Below are positions 1-7,371 of a DNA stretch of 64,000 nt, in pieces. The stretch covers positions 1 to 64,000 of the forward strand of contig NZ_QLZA01000003.1 of NCBI RefSeq assembly GCF_009371885.1, in the 5' to 3' direction. This stretch comes from Bifidobacterium tibiigranuli. GTDB taxonomy: Bacteria > Actinomycetota > Actinomycetes > Actinomycetales > Bifidobacteriaceae. The position numbers were made by a program, and so were the translations under genes. The notes beneath the pieces are model-generated. The model searched no databases. It had not been told where the DNA came from and saw nothing but the letters and a program-made list of their open reading frames with translations. Positions within the stretch are counted from its first letter, which is position 1; the number at the start of each line of letters is the position of its first letter.

Positions 1-160
1 GGCCAAAGCGCAGCAGGAACGGGAAAGCGAACGGCATACCGGCGACGAGCCAGCCCCGGGCAGCGGCGTCGACTGGAACGAACTGCACGCCAGCACCCCA
101 TACCCCAACAACACCAGCTAAAAACCACAGTCTAAACCAACACGTTTGTTCCTATAACCC
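1..160 (+). mobile_element. Right end of an IS256/IS1249-like element (copy A)
   Basis: Seen: the last codons of a transposase (stop at 119-121) followed by 20 bases at 141-160 that read, on the other strand, GGGTTATAGGAACAAACGTG. The end of the second element (814-833) reads GGCTTATAGGTCATAAAGTG, matching at about 14 of 20 positions, so both look like the terminal inverted repeat of related elements. Inferred: copy A ends at about 160 and is inserted inside copy B. The left part of A is outside the window, so completeness cannot be judged. Confidence 0.6.
2..121 (+). CDS. IS1249-like transposase, C-terminal tail only (runs off left edge)
   Basis: The reading frame is open from base 2 to a TAA at 119-121 and gives 39 residues ending WNELHASTPYPNNTS. 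This tail is clearly related to the end of the next transposase fragment (WNEFHTTTRYPDGTD), so it is the C-terminus of a second transposase of the same family. The catalytic part lies outside the window. IS256/IS1249 transposases are DDE recombinases. Nothing more can be said about whether this copy is active. Confidence 0.6.
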   Translation, partial: AKAQQERESERHTGDEPAPGSGVDWNELHASTPYPNNTS

Positions 161-833
161 GCGCTGCCTGCTCCACGTGTGCATGAACATCAGCGAGCTC
201 ACCGGCATGCGGCCGCTCCTGGAGGCCGGCAAGCGGCTGAGGAGAATCGCCGTGCGGCTCTCGCGCGCCAAAACCCGGGACGACGCCGCCGCATGGCTGG
301 CGGCATGCAACCAGTGGGAGCAGGACTTCGCCGGGTTCCTCGACGAGCAGAGCCGCTACGGGGACGGCAGCATGGAGGACACCCACCGGCGGCTCGTCAA
401 GGCCCGGCGCATGATCCGCAAGCGCATCAGGGAGCAGCACCTGTTCACGTTCCTGGACGACGAGCTCACGAAGGAAGGGCCGGTCCCGGCCACGAACAAC
501 CAGATCGAATCCTGGAACGCGCGGCTGCGCGACATGATGCGCCACCACCGCGGCCTGCGCCTCATCCGGCGCATCAAGGCCATCTGCTGGTGGTGCCACC
601 AGCACAGCCAGCACCCGCAACCCGCCGCATGGCTCGCCGCTAACGCCATCACCGACCAGCACATCGAGGAGCTCTACCGCAAGGCATGGGAATCAAGCCC
701 GCAAGGAGCATACGAGACCTACGGCATCCCCAACCGATACGGCACCGGCATCAACTGGAACGAATTCCACACCACCACCAGATACCCAGATGGAACCGAC
801 TGACACACAGACACACTTTATGACCTATAAGCC
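161..833 (+). mobile_element. Distal fragment of a second IS256/IS1249-like element (copy B), interrupted by copy A
   Basis: The fragment begins directly after the inferred end of copy A and ends with an inverted-repeat-like sequence at 814-833. It contains the C-terminal half of a transposase. The family-like start of the fragment (RCLLHV... in frame from 162) sits in the middle of a normal IS1249-type protein, so the N-terminal half should lie to the left of copy A, outside the window. A target-site duplication would begin at 161. Confidence 0.6.
162..803 (+). pseudogene. IS1249-like (IS256 family) transposase, C-terminal half
   Basis: About 213 residues, roughly the C-terminal half of an IS1249-type transposase (full length near 390-400, from memory). 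The stretch TNNQIESWNARLRDMMRHHR matches the conserved region around the third catalytic acid (glutamate) of the IS256-group DDE domain. No N-terminus, start codon or first catalytic aspartates are present. A GTG at 177 could be read as a start but has no convincing ribosome binding site. The frame stays open upstream to the junction at 161, which fits interruption by insertion rather than random decay. Confidence 0.65.
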
Positions 834-855
834 ACCAGCTCATGGGTCTGCAAAC

Positions 856-884
856 GCAAAAAGCCCGACCGAAGTCAGGCTTTG
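856..884 (-). terminator. Intrinsic terminator of the tRNA-rpmG transcript
   Basis: On the minus strand a stem AAAGCCTGAC / GTCGGGCTTT with a four-base loop and one mismatch is followed by a run of T. It lies 75 bases past the rpmG stop codon. Confidence 0.7.
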
Positions 885-959
885 CAATGAGGCGGTATAC
901 TGCAACAGCAGTTACCCCGTCTTGGAAAAGAATACTTTGCTACAGCGAAATAGCAGACG

Positions 960-1130
960 TCAGCGGGTTTCGCGGTGCGCGGTCTGCTTGCCGCAGCGCG
1001 GACAGAATTTCTTCAGCTCAAGACGATCCGGCGTGTTGCGACGGTTCTTCGTCGTGATGTAGTTGCGTTCCTTGCACTCAGTGCATGCCAGCGTGATGCC
1101 GGGACGGATATCCGCGCTCTTGCTTGCCAT
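960..1130 (-). CDS. rpmG: 50S ribosomal protein L33
   Basis: 56 residues, [20 protein letters not shown] at the start, with four cysteines (C16, C19, C43, C46) in two CxxC pairs, so this is the zinc-binding (C+) form of L33. It is a small protein of the large ribosomal subunit near the E site. ATG start at 1130; TGA at 960-962. It lies downstream of three tRNA genes on the same strand and probably shares their transcript. The zinc form may be under zinc control in some actinobacteria (family knowledge), but no operator was recognised here. Confidence 0.95.
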   Translation of the reverse strand: MASKSADIRPGITLACTECKERNYITTKNRRNTPDRLELKKFCPRCGKQTAHRETR

Positions 1131-1176
1131 TTCGTTCACCTCTGTGGTCGTTGGTACTGGCGTATGCCAGTCTTTG

Positions 1177-1250
1177 TAGCGAGGAAGAGACTCGAACTCT
1201 TGACCTTACGATTATGAGTCGTACGCTCTAACCAGCTGAGCTACCCCGCC
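1177..1250 (-). tRNA. tRNA-Met (CAT)
   Basis: 74 nt. A cloverleaf can be drawn: acceptor GGCGGGG pairs with CCTCGCT, the D-arm contains GTAGCTCAGCTGGTTAGAGC, the anticodon loop is ACTCATAAT with CAT, and the T-arm contains GTTCGAGTC. The CCA end is not encoded. The acceptor pairs normally at position 1, which fits an elongator tRNA better than an initiator. Confidence 0.93.
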
Positions 1251-1254
1251 AGAG

Positions 1255-1326
<72 letters not shown>

Positions 1327-1327
1327 G

Positions 1328-1409
1328 TGCCGGATAGTGGATTCGAACCACTGAAGTCGTAGACGGCTGATTTACAGTCAGCTCCCTTTGACCGCTTGGG
1401 AAATCCGGC
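1328..1409 (-). tRNA. tRNA-Tyr (GTA)
   Basis: 82 nt with a long variable arm, as in bacterial tRNA-Tyr. Acceptor GCCGGAT pairs with ATCCGGC, anticodon loop CTGTAAATC with GTA, T-loop GGTTCGAATCC. First gene of the Tyr-Thr-Met-rpmG cluster. Confidence 0.93.
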
Positions 1410-1556
1410 ATGCTGCCGCTCACGACGTAAGCCGTAAATTGGCAACTTGGCTATAATGCCACGTTTGCCCGACATGCGCAAGTCAGAGACACGCCGTGTT
1501 GCTCCCGGCAGCTTCACTTCGCGCGATGCCGAGCTGCTGAAGTCCTGCCTCGCAGC

Positions 1557-1650
1557 CCCTGCGATTCAGCACCTCTGCGTCCGTCTTTAGAACCTCTGCG
1601 ATTCAGAACCCTTGCGATTCAGGAGATTCGGAATCCCTGTGGTTCAGAAT
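1557..1650. repeat. Degenerate tandem repeat of about 17 bp next to the hisC 3' end
   Basis: Copies of a unit close to CCTCTGCGATTCAGAAC occur at about 1557, 1592, 1609 and 1634, with a more diverged one at about 1573. The array fills the gap between the tRNA cluster and the aminotransferase gene and runs into the last codons of the latter (stop at 1644-1646). No gene was seen in 1410-1643. Confidence 0.55.
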
Positions 1651-2723
1651 CCCTGCGTCTTCAACTGCTGGCATACGTCGATGACGGTGTCGTTCGCCTC
1701 CGGCTCGCCGATAGTGATGCGAATGCCCTCGCCGCTGAACACGCGCACCGACAGCCCGGCCTGGGTGAAGATCGCCGCAGCCTCATCGGTCCGCTCTCCC
1801 AGCGCCAGCCAGAAGAAGTTCGCATACGGCTCGGCGAAGTCCCAGCCCTGGGAGCGCAACGCCGCCACGACACGGTCGCGTTCGGCGATGATTGCCTGCA
1901 CACGCTCCCCAAGCTCCACCGAAACATCCAGCGAGGCCTTCGCCGCACGCTGGGCCACATCGCTTACGGCGAAGGGCAGCGACACCTTGCGCATGCCGTC
2001 GATCACATCGGCGGGTGCCACCCCATACCCCACGCGCAGCCCAGCCAGGCCATAGGCCTTCGAAAAGGTATGCGCAACCACAATATTCGGATACTCGCGG
2101 AAAAGATCCATAGCGACATTGGTGTTCGGCTCGGTGTTGAACTGGAAATACGCCTCGTCGAAGAGCACGAGCACGTCCGACGGCACCGCTTCCATGACGC
2201 GCCGGGCGTCCGCGTCGCTCAGGGAAGTCGCGGTGGGATTGTTGGGATTGTTGAGGATGACCAGACGGGTATGCTCGTTCAGCGCGCCGATGATGCCATC
2301 GATGTCGTGCGAGCCGTCCGGCAGGTTCGGCACCTGCACGCTGGATGCGCCGGCTCCTGCAACGATGATCGGGTACGCTTCAAAACTGCGCCACGGGTAG
2401 ATGACCTCATCTCCGGGCCCTGCGACCAGCGACACGAGCTGCGTGATGACCTCGCTCGAACCGCATCCCAGCACCACGTTCTCCGGCTCGACGCCGTCCA
2501 TCGCGGCCAAGCGCTCGACCAACTCCCAGCCGCGCATGTCGGGGTAGCGGTTGATGGTGCCCAAAGCCTGCTGCTCAATGGCCTTCACCACGCTGGGAAG
2601 CGGCTCGAAGGGGTTCTCATTGCTGGATATTTTGAAGCTGCGCTGCCCTTGCGTTACAGGGGCGGGCTTGCCCTGCTTGTATCCGGGGATGCTGTCGATG
2701 ATCGCACGATGCTTATATGTCAT
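1644..2723 (-). CDS. hisC: Histidinol-phosphate/aromatic-type aminotransferase (PLP, class I/II fold)
   Basis: 359 residues from ATG 2723. PLP aminotransferase of the HisC family: the PLP lysine is K222 in HTFSKAYGLAGLRVGYG, the aspartate is in the DEAYFQF segment (about residue 189), and NNPNNPT (about 158-164) contacts the cofactor. HisC converts imidazole-acetol phosphate to histidinol phosphate; close relatives act on aromatic amino acids or phenylpyruvate. No other his gene is nearby, so this may be a second copy with an aromatic or broad role. The reading frame extends 12 codons further upstream, but ATG 2723 fits the family start. The stop codon lies in the degenerate 17-bp repeat. Confidence 0.85.
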   Translation of the reverse strand: MTYKHRAIIDSIPGYKQGKPAPVTQGQRSFKISSNENPFEPLPSVVKAIEQQALGTINRYPDMRGWELVERLAAMDGVEPENVVLGCGSSEVITQLVSLVAGPGDEVIYPWRSFEAYPIIVAGAGASSVQVPNLPDGSHDIDGIIGALNEHTRLVILNNPNNPTATSLSDADARRVMEAVPSDVLVLFDEAYFQFNTEPNTNVAMDLFREYPNIVVAHTFSKAYGLAGLRVGYGVAPADVIDGMRKVSLPFAVSDVAQRAAKASLDVSVELGERVQAIIAERDRVVAALRSQGWDFAEPYANFFWLALGERTDEAAAIFTQAGLSVRVFSGEGIRITIGEPEANDTVIDVCQQLKTQGF

Positions 2724-2844
2724 GCGTCCATCGTAATCCCTTCCCGCCGCATTCCACACACGGCAAGTGTGATAGGCGCGGCACGCCGGTCACAACCGCA
2801 CATCAACCAACCGCATGCCGACCAAACTGCATACGCAGATATGC

Positions 2845-2881
2845 TTCGGCCCCGGAAGGCACGAAGCCGTCCGGGGCCGAA
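2845..2881 (-). terminator. Hairpin after groES
   Basis: Perfect 12-bp stem TTCGGCCCCGGA / TCCGGGGCCGAA with a 13-base loop, 25 bases past the groES stop. There is no clear T-run after it on the minus strand, so termination efficiency is uncertain. Confidence 0.6.
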
Positions 2882-2905
2882 ACGAACGCGAGCTGTCGGA
2901 ACTGA

Positions 2906-3199
2906 TCAGTTCAGGATGGCGAGCACGTCGCGAGAGGCGACGATCAGGTAATCCTCGCCCTTGTAGTTCACCTCGGTGCCGCCGTACTTGGAGTACAGCA
3001 CCTTGTCGCCGACCTTGACATCCACGGGGATGCGCCTGCCGTCATCATCACGGCGGCCGGGGCCAATGGCCAGGACTTCGCCCTGCTGGGGCTTCTCCTT
3101 GGCATTGTCCGGGATGAACAGGCCGGAAGCGGTCTGCGTCTCGGCCTCAGCCTGCTTGACGATGATCTTGTCTTCCAACGGTGTGAGTGAGATCGACAC
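2906..3199 (-). CDS. groES: Co-chaperonin GroES
   Basis: 97 residues from a GTG start ([14 protein letters not shown]), the usual length. GroES caps the GroEL chaperonin ring; the mobile loop is around residues 17-35 ([14 protein letters not shown]). The GTG start was chosen because GAGGAGGT lies five bases upstream and the homologous N-terminus begins there; the open frame runs further upstream without family similarity. groEL is not adjacent, a common actinobacterial arrangement. Regulation is clear: a perfect CIRCE operator overlaps the promoter, so HrcA repression is expected. Confidence 0.96.
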   Translation of the reverse strand: MSISLTPLEDKIIVKQAEAETQTASGLFIPDNAKEKPQQGEVLAIGPGRRDDDGRRIPVDVKVGDKVLYSKYGGTEVNYKGEDYLIVASRDVLAILN

Positions 3200-3306
3200 T
3201 GTGGACCTCCTCTTTCTATGTGAGAGAAATCGATTGTTCCCGCGCGGGGGCACCGCTTCCAGGGCTGACGATCACTGTCCGCATCGTCCCGTTGCGCTCG
3301 TGCCTT

Positions 3307-3336
3307 ATCGTAGCGCGAAAATTAGCACTCTGCCAA
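3307..3336 (-). promoter_or_regulatory. groES promoter, overlapping CIRCE
   Basis: On the minus strand TTGGCA (3331-3336) and TACGAT (3307-3312) are 18 bases apart. The -35 hexamer lies inside the CIRCE spacer, so bound HrcA would block RNA polymerase directly. Confidence 0.6.
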
Positions 3337-3348
3337 CTCGAGTGCTAA
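3322..3348. promoter_or_regulatory. CIRCE operator (HrcA binding site)
   Basis: Exact consensus: TTAGCACTC, nine bases, GAGTGCTAA. This is the binding site of the heat-shock repressor HrcA. It lies about 120 bases before the groES start. Confidence 0.95.
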
Positions 3349-3492
3349 CGCTGAGAGTGAAACCATTGTCCTTGCAGGGAATTGCAAGGGAATTACTGGG
3401 AATTGCGGGCAGAAATCACCTAGGCACCATATTGCGCCAACGCCGTTAGAACAAGCGGCTACGGCAATTGCTGCGGCGCGACTACAGCCAGC

Positions 3493-4959
3493 TCAGGAGG
3501 CGCGGCGAGCGAGCACCGCCTCGATACCGCTGCCGAGCGAGTCCGAGGTCGCATCGGGCACCTCAACGTCGGCTTCGACTTCGGCGCGGTGGAAGGCCTG
3601 CGCGTCGTTCACCGGGCGCTTTGTGGCCTGTGACACAGCTTTCGTGGTGTCCGCAGGCTGCTCCGATGCAGGTTGATCGGCATCGTCGATAGCTGGCGCA
3701 GCGTCATTATCCGGTACGGCGTCGTCAAATGGTGCCGTAGCGACAGCGGATGCGGCATCTGCATCGTGCACATCCTGAGGCACGGCCTTGGCCACCTGCC
3801 GCATTGATTTGATTTCCAGACTTTCGGGGGGCTCCTGCGCAGACTCCTCGACGTTGCGAGGGGCACCCAGCGAGAAGGAGATGAGATCCTGCTGCGTAGC
3901 CATATCGAAGGCATCAAGCGCTGCGGCGGCATGGACACGTTCCAGCTCGGACGTGGCATCGGATGCATCGGCCATATGACCCGTATCGGACTGCGCTGAA
4001 GTTTTCTGCGCCGAGGACTGCTTCGCTGCGGTCTTGCGCGCCGCGACATCCGCTGCATCCGCAACACCTGTGGATTGCGCGGATTCCCTGGACTCGTTCT
4101 TGGCGGAAGCGTCCGCATTCGCTTTTGCTTCAACGGAAGGCACGGTTGCTTCAGCCGCCTTGTCGGCCATTTTGTCAGCTACCTTGCGAGCCGACTCTCC
4201 AACTGCGGCATCAGCCGAGGATGCTGCATGCGACTGATGCTGAAGACGGGCCGCCTTGCCCTCCTCCTGTGCGCGCCTGAGCGCACGCCGTATTTCGCGC
4301 TGCCCCATAATATCCGTCGGCGCATCATCGCGGTTTTGTGCGTTCTGCGCGTTCTCTGCGTTGCCCTGAGCATCGTCGCGTTCAGCCTGTGGCGCGCGGC
4401 CAGTGTCAATGTTCCTGCGTTCATCGGAGGAATCAGCGTGCGTCTCGAGCGCAGCACCGGCCTTGTGGCGCGACACGCCTGCGCGATGCGCCGCAACGTG
4501 GCGCTCCCACTCCTGGGCTTGCCTCGCGGCGCGTACGCCCAGAGCAAGCGTCATCGCCAGCAGCAGCAAGGGGATCAGCGCGAACAACGGATTGAAGTGC
4601 CATACGAATGACATGCCGAATACGGCGAGCGTGAGCACAGCCAACGTGAGCACGAGAATTCTGCGACGGCGGATCGCCTCGCGCCGCAACTTGCGCACCT
4701 GCGCGACATGCTCACGGTACGCCTGAGCGCCTCGTGACTGCTGTGGCTGCATAACCGCCTCTTTCACCTCGTATGTACGTCCATCGGAAAACCGCATGCC
4801 GCTGTTCTCATCGACCAGATGCAGCGATGACGAAAACCTGTCCTGCCGGCGTTCGACGACTCGCTTCATGCTGTCGACCGTCTTGCCAGGCAGCCAACCG
4901 ACCATCACGATCACGAGAATCGCGAGGACTATGACGGTGCTCAACGATTCGTAACCCAT
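3493..4959 (-). CDS. Membrane protein with long Ala/Asp/Glu-rich tail, function unknown
   Basis: 488 residues from ATG 4959; the open frame continues upstream but there only shadows the acetyltransferase gene. One membrane segment at residues 5-23, then a soluble stretch, a basic patch (about 88-100, RKLRREAIRRRR) and a hairpin of two membrane segments (101-120, 124-143). Residues 150-488 are low complexity, rich in Ala, Asp, Glu, Ser and Gln, and probably disordered. I do not recognise a catalytic domain. It is 40 bases downstream of the GNAT gene on the same strand and may be co-transcribed. It ends about 140 bases from the groES control region. Confidence 0.75.
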   Translation of the reverse strand: MGYESLSTVIVLAILVIVMVGWLPGKTVDSMKRVVERRQDRFSSSLHLVDENSGMRFSDGRTYEVKEAVMQPQQSRGAQAYREHVAQVRKLRREAIRRRRILVLTLAVLTLAVFGMSFVWHFNPLFALIPLLLLAMTLALGVRAARQAQEWERHVAAHRAGVSRHKAGAALETHADSSDERRNIDTGRAPQAERDDAQGNAENAQNAQNRDDAPTDIMGQREIRRALRRAQEEGKAARLQHQSHAASSADAAVGESARKVADKMADKAAEATVPSVEAKANADASAKNESRESAQSTGVADAADVAARKTAAKQSSAQKTSAQSDTGHMADASDATSELERVHAAAALDAFDMATQQDLISFSLGAPRNVEESAQEPPESLEIKSMRQVAKAVPQDVHDADAASAVATAPFDDAVPDNDAAPAIDDADQPASEQPADTTKAVSQATKRPVNDAQAFHRAEVEADVEVPDATSDSLGSGIEAVLARRAS

Positions 4960-4999
4960 GTGTCCTAACAATAGAAGACTTTTTGGCACTTTGGGATGA

Positions 5000-5662
5000 T
5001 TATTCCCGGGCGTGTCGGCTGATAAGCCGTTTTGCGAACCCTTCCGGAGCGTCTTCGGACAGCAAGCTGAATGTATCGTGGTCCCGCCAAGCGCCATCGA
5101 CGTACATGTAGCGCGGCCGTATGCCCTCATGGTGGGCGTGGAGCTTCTCGGCCACGCGCCGGGACCGGGCGTTGTGCGGCAGGATGGCGATTTCCAGCCG
5201 GTGCAGGTCAGGTCCGCTGGGGTCGAGCAGCGCCCAATCAGCCAATAGCGCGACAGCCGTCGGCGCGATGTCCTTCCCGGCGTGTCGCTGATCGACCCAA
5301 TAGCCGACCACACCGGTGCGCATCGAGCCATAGCTGATCGCGCCCAGCGAAATCTGCCCGACGATATGCATCTGGTATTCAATCACGAACAGCGCGCCCG
5401 TGCCGTTGCTCTCGTCGCGATGCTGGCGCTGCAGCCAGGCGTTGAAGCTCAGGCCCGGCCCATGCTGCGGATCGCCTGATTCCCAAGGTTCCAGCCATTC
5501 ATGGTTGCGCCGGCGCACATCGTTCCACTCATCGTAATCCTGCGCATCCAGCGGACGCAGCGTGATGGGCACCGCTCCCGCCGGGGCGGCAAGCGCATCC
5601 GGCATGGTGATGCCGCCGACTTCGGGCGCGAACACCTCGCGCAATGACCGTAATAATGACAC
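5000..5662 (-). CDS. GNAT-family N-acetyltransferase (RimJ/RimL-like)
   Basis: 220 residues from GTG 5662. The C-terminal two thirds has the GNAT pattern: an N-terminal ITLRPLDAQDYDEWNDVR segment, VGQISLGAI, then VGYWVDQRHAGKDIAPTAVA (acetyl-CoA loop region) and HRLEIAILPHNARSRRVAEK. RimJ/RimL-type enzymes acetylate N-termini of ribosomal or other proteins, or small amines; the substrate here is unknown. The GTG start has a GGGAG about nine bases upstream; the frame continues another 38 codons without similarity, so the start is only likely. Confidence 0.82.
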   Translation of the reverse strand: MSLLRSLREVFAPEVGGITMPDALAAPAGAVPITLRPLDAQDYDEWNDVRRRNHEWLEPWESGDPQHGPGLSFNAWLQRQHRDESNGTGALFVIEYQMHIVGQISLGAISYGSMRTGVVGYWVDQRHAGKDIAPTAVALLADWALLDPSGPDLHRLEIAILPHNARSRRVAEKLHAHHEGIRPRYMYVDGAWRDHDTFSLLSEDAPEGFAKRLISRHARE

Positions 5663-5841
5663 GGCCCCATTCTCCCACGGCTTTGATGATTCTTTTCGAT
5701 AACCGTGCGCAGGGCCGGACTCTAGACTAGGAGAAGAGCTGCGACACAGACATGAGCCGCCGCTTGCGAATGACACAGAGCGGGCAATACGATATGTTGC
5801 GCATTTCGAGGCGAGACGAGGAAATGGGAACGAGGATGACT

Positions 5842-6447
5842 ATGGATGATGATGCGAAGGCTGCGAAAGCTGCGAAAAAGGCCCTGCGCAAAGCCGCGCT
5901 GGCGCGACGCCGAGCCATCGAATCGAGCGAGTTCGAACACGCCGGCGACTTGCTGATGCGGGCCGCGCTACGGCGCGTCGAGGAGCTGCCGGCGCGCAGC
6001 ACGATTGCCGCGTATATATCTATGGGCACTGAGATTCCGACGATGCCCATGATTGCGGCCTTGCAGCAGCGCGGCATGCGCGTGCTAGTTCCCCGGCTCG
6101 GCTCCGGATTGGACATCGGGTGGAGCGAGCTGGGCGATTCAGGCGCGCTTGAACCCATGCCCCGCACGACTTCGGGCGGCATGCGCCCGCGCGAGCCGCA
6201 TAGTCCGGTACTCGGGCCTGACGCTCTGCGCGAGGCGAGCATGATCTTCGTGCCCGCCTTGGCGGTCGATGGCAGCAACATGCGGCTGGGACGCGGCGGG
6301 GGCTGGTACGATCGCGCGCTCATCGAACGCGGGCCGCGCGCACACATTGTGGCCGTCTGCTGGCCTTGGGAGAGAACGAGCGAGCCCCTGCCACGCGAAA
6401 GCCACGACATCGCGGTCGACGAGATGCTTGAGCTGGGCGATATGTGA
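5842..6447 (+). CDS. 5-formyltetrahydrofolate cyclo-ligase
   Basis: About 201 residues. Converts 5-formyl-THF to 5,10-methenyl-THF using ATP, salvaging folate. The diagnostic C-terminal motif GRGGGWYDRAL (phosphate/ATP-binding loop) is present, with FVPALAVDGSNMRLGRGGG before it. An N-terminal Lys/Ala/Arg helix (KAAKKALRKAALARRRAI) is typical. Start choice: ATG 5842 has GAGG six bases upstream; ATG 5836 and 5824 are in frame and cannot be excluded. It is divergent from the GNAT gene and followed by the FmdB-like gene. Confidence 0.88.
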   Translation: MDDDAKAAKAAKKALRKAALARRRAIESSEFEHAGDLLMRAALRRVEELPARSTIAAYISMGTEIPTMPMIAALQQRGMRVLVPRLGSGLDIGWSELGDSGALEPMPRTTSGGMRPREPHSPVLGPDALREASMIFVPALAVDGSNMRLGRGGGWYDRALIERGPRAHIVAVCWPWERTSEPLPRESHDIAVDEMLELGDM

Positions 6448-6584
6448 CGCGTTGCGACGGCTGACCTAGCAGTGGGCCTGCAGCGTTCACGACTGGTGAA
6501 ACTTCGCGTGTCGAGGCTGGTACTAGGATATGAACGGATTGAATTTCAATCAATCAGCTGACCTGAGCCTGTGGAGGAAGACCG

Positions 6585-6782
6585 TTGCCAACCTATCATT
6601 ACCGTTGCAAGAACTGCGGGTATGACTTCACCGAATACCAATCGTTCGATGACGACCCGATCACCATATGCCCGAGCTGCCACGAAGAGCAGATACGCAA
6701 GGTGTTCTCGGCGGTGCCGATCGAGTTCAAGGGCCACGGCTTCTACCGCACGGATAGCGGCAGCGGAAAAGGCTCGAAGTAA
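6585..6782 (+). CDS. FmdB-family zinc-ribbon protein
   Basis: 65 residues from a TTG start with GGAGGAAG four bases upstream. The N-terminal 40 residues form a zinc ribbon with C8, C11, C29 and C32 (YRCKNCGY and ITICPSC), the FmdB/CxxC_CxxC_SSSS pattern. The C-terminus is Gly/Ser/Lys rich. The role of these small regulators is mostly unknown. It follows the cyclo-ligase gene by 137 bases and is closed by the hairpin at 6873-6905. Confidence 0.88.
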   Translation: MPTYHYRCKNCGYDFTEYQSFDDDPITICPSCHEEQIRKVFSAVPIEFKGHGFYRTDSGSGKGSK

Positions 6783-6872
6783 TTTCGCAGGTTTCGTAGG
6801 TTTTGCGGGTTTCGCAGAGCCGGCCTTTGGCCCGTCCTTCTGCTCCGTTCCTAACTGCATGATATTGGCAGG

Positions 6873-6905
6873 AATACGCCACTGACCGCGCGTCAGTGGC
6901 GTATT
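6873..6905 (+). terminator. Intrinsic terminator after the FmdB-like gene
   Basis: Perfect 14-bp stem AATACGCCACTGAC / GTCAGTGGCGTATT with loop CGCGC, followed by TTCTCC. Confidence 0.75.
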
Positions 6906-6928
6906 TCTCCCAGTAGGCCCGGATTAAT

Positions 6929-6973
6929 GGAACGATTCGGACGCTGCCCGCACGTAAGCGTCCGAATCGTTCC
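6929..6973. repeat. Perfect 17-bp inverted repeat
   Basis: GGAACGATTCGGACGCT and its exact reverse complement flank an 11-base loop. It lies 23 bases past the previous terminator and about 55 bases before the promoter of the Xre gene. It has no T-run on either side. It could be a second transcription block or a protein-binding site. Confidence 0.7.
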
Positions 6974-7028
6974 AGTTACATGGAAAATAGTTCGCAATAG
7001 CCTGCTTACTACCCACAATGGCTCCTCG

Positions 7029-7057
7029 TTGACAGCCACAGGAACACGATATATTAT
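7029..7057 (+). promoter_or_regulatory. Promoter of the Xre regulator gene
   Basis: TTGACA (7029-7034), exactly 17 bases, then TATTAT (7052-7057): close to the sigma-70 consensus, unusually strong for this window. The -10 box overlaps the start of the palindrome at 7056-7087. Confidence 0.75.
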
Positions 7058-7087
7058 GAAGCTACCTTCACATGAAGGTAGCTTCAT
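7056..7087. promoter_or_regulatory. Palindromic operator-like site (15-bp arms)
   Basis: ATGAAGCTACCTTCA and its exact reverse complement are separated by two bases (CA). It covers the expected transcription start of the Xre gene. Inferred: an operator for autoregulation by the Xre protein, or a hairpin in the 5' leader. Confidence 0.6.
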
Positions 7088-7140
7088 ATCTTAGCTGTTT
7101 AGCGACAGACGCGCATTGAGGGACGGGGTGGTGCAAATCA

Positions 7141-7371
7141 GTGAAAACCAAAATCCGCGAATATCGTAATCAGGCGGGAATGACGCAGCAGGAGCTGGCG
7201 GACGCAGTGCATGTGTCGTCACGCACGATCATCTCAATCGAAAAGGGACAGTACAATCCTTCGCTCATGCTCGCCTATCGGCTGGCGCGGGCATTCGCCA
7301 CGACCGTCGAAGATATATGCCAACTCGAAGCGAACAAACGACTCGATGATGAGGAGAACGGCTATGCATAA
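7141..7371 (+). CDS. Xre-family helix-turn-helix transcriptional regulator
   Basis: 76 residues from GTG 7141. Nearly the whole protein is one HTH_3 domain: REYRNQAGMTQQELADAVHV, then SSRTIISIEKGQYNPSLML, the recognition helix region, and RLARAFATTVEDI. It overlaps the next gene by eight bases (stop TAA 7369-7371; next ATG 7364), so the two are translationally coupled. Small Xre regulators of this kind commonly pair with a DUF2178-type membrane protein. A strong promoter with an overlapping palindrome lies upstream, suggesting self-control. No effector domain is present. Confidence 0.88.
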   Translation: MKTKIREYRNQAGMTQQELADAVHVSSRTIISIEKGQYNPSLMLAYRLARAFATTVEDICQLEANKRLDDEENGYA

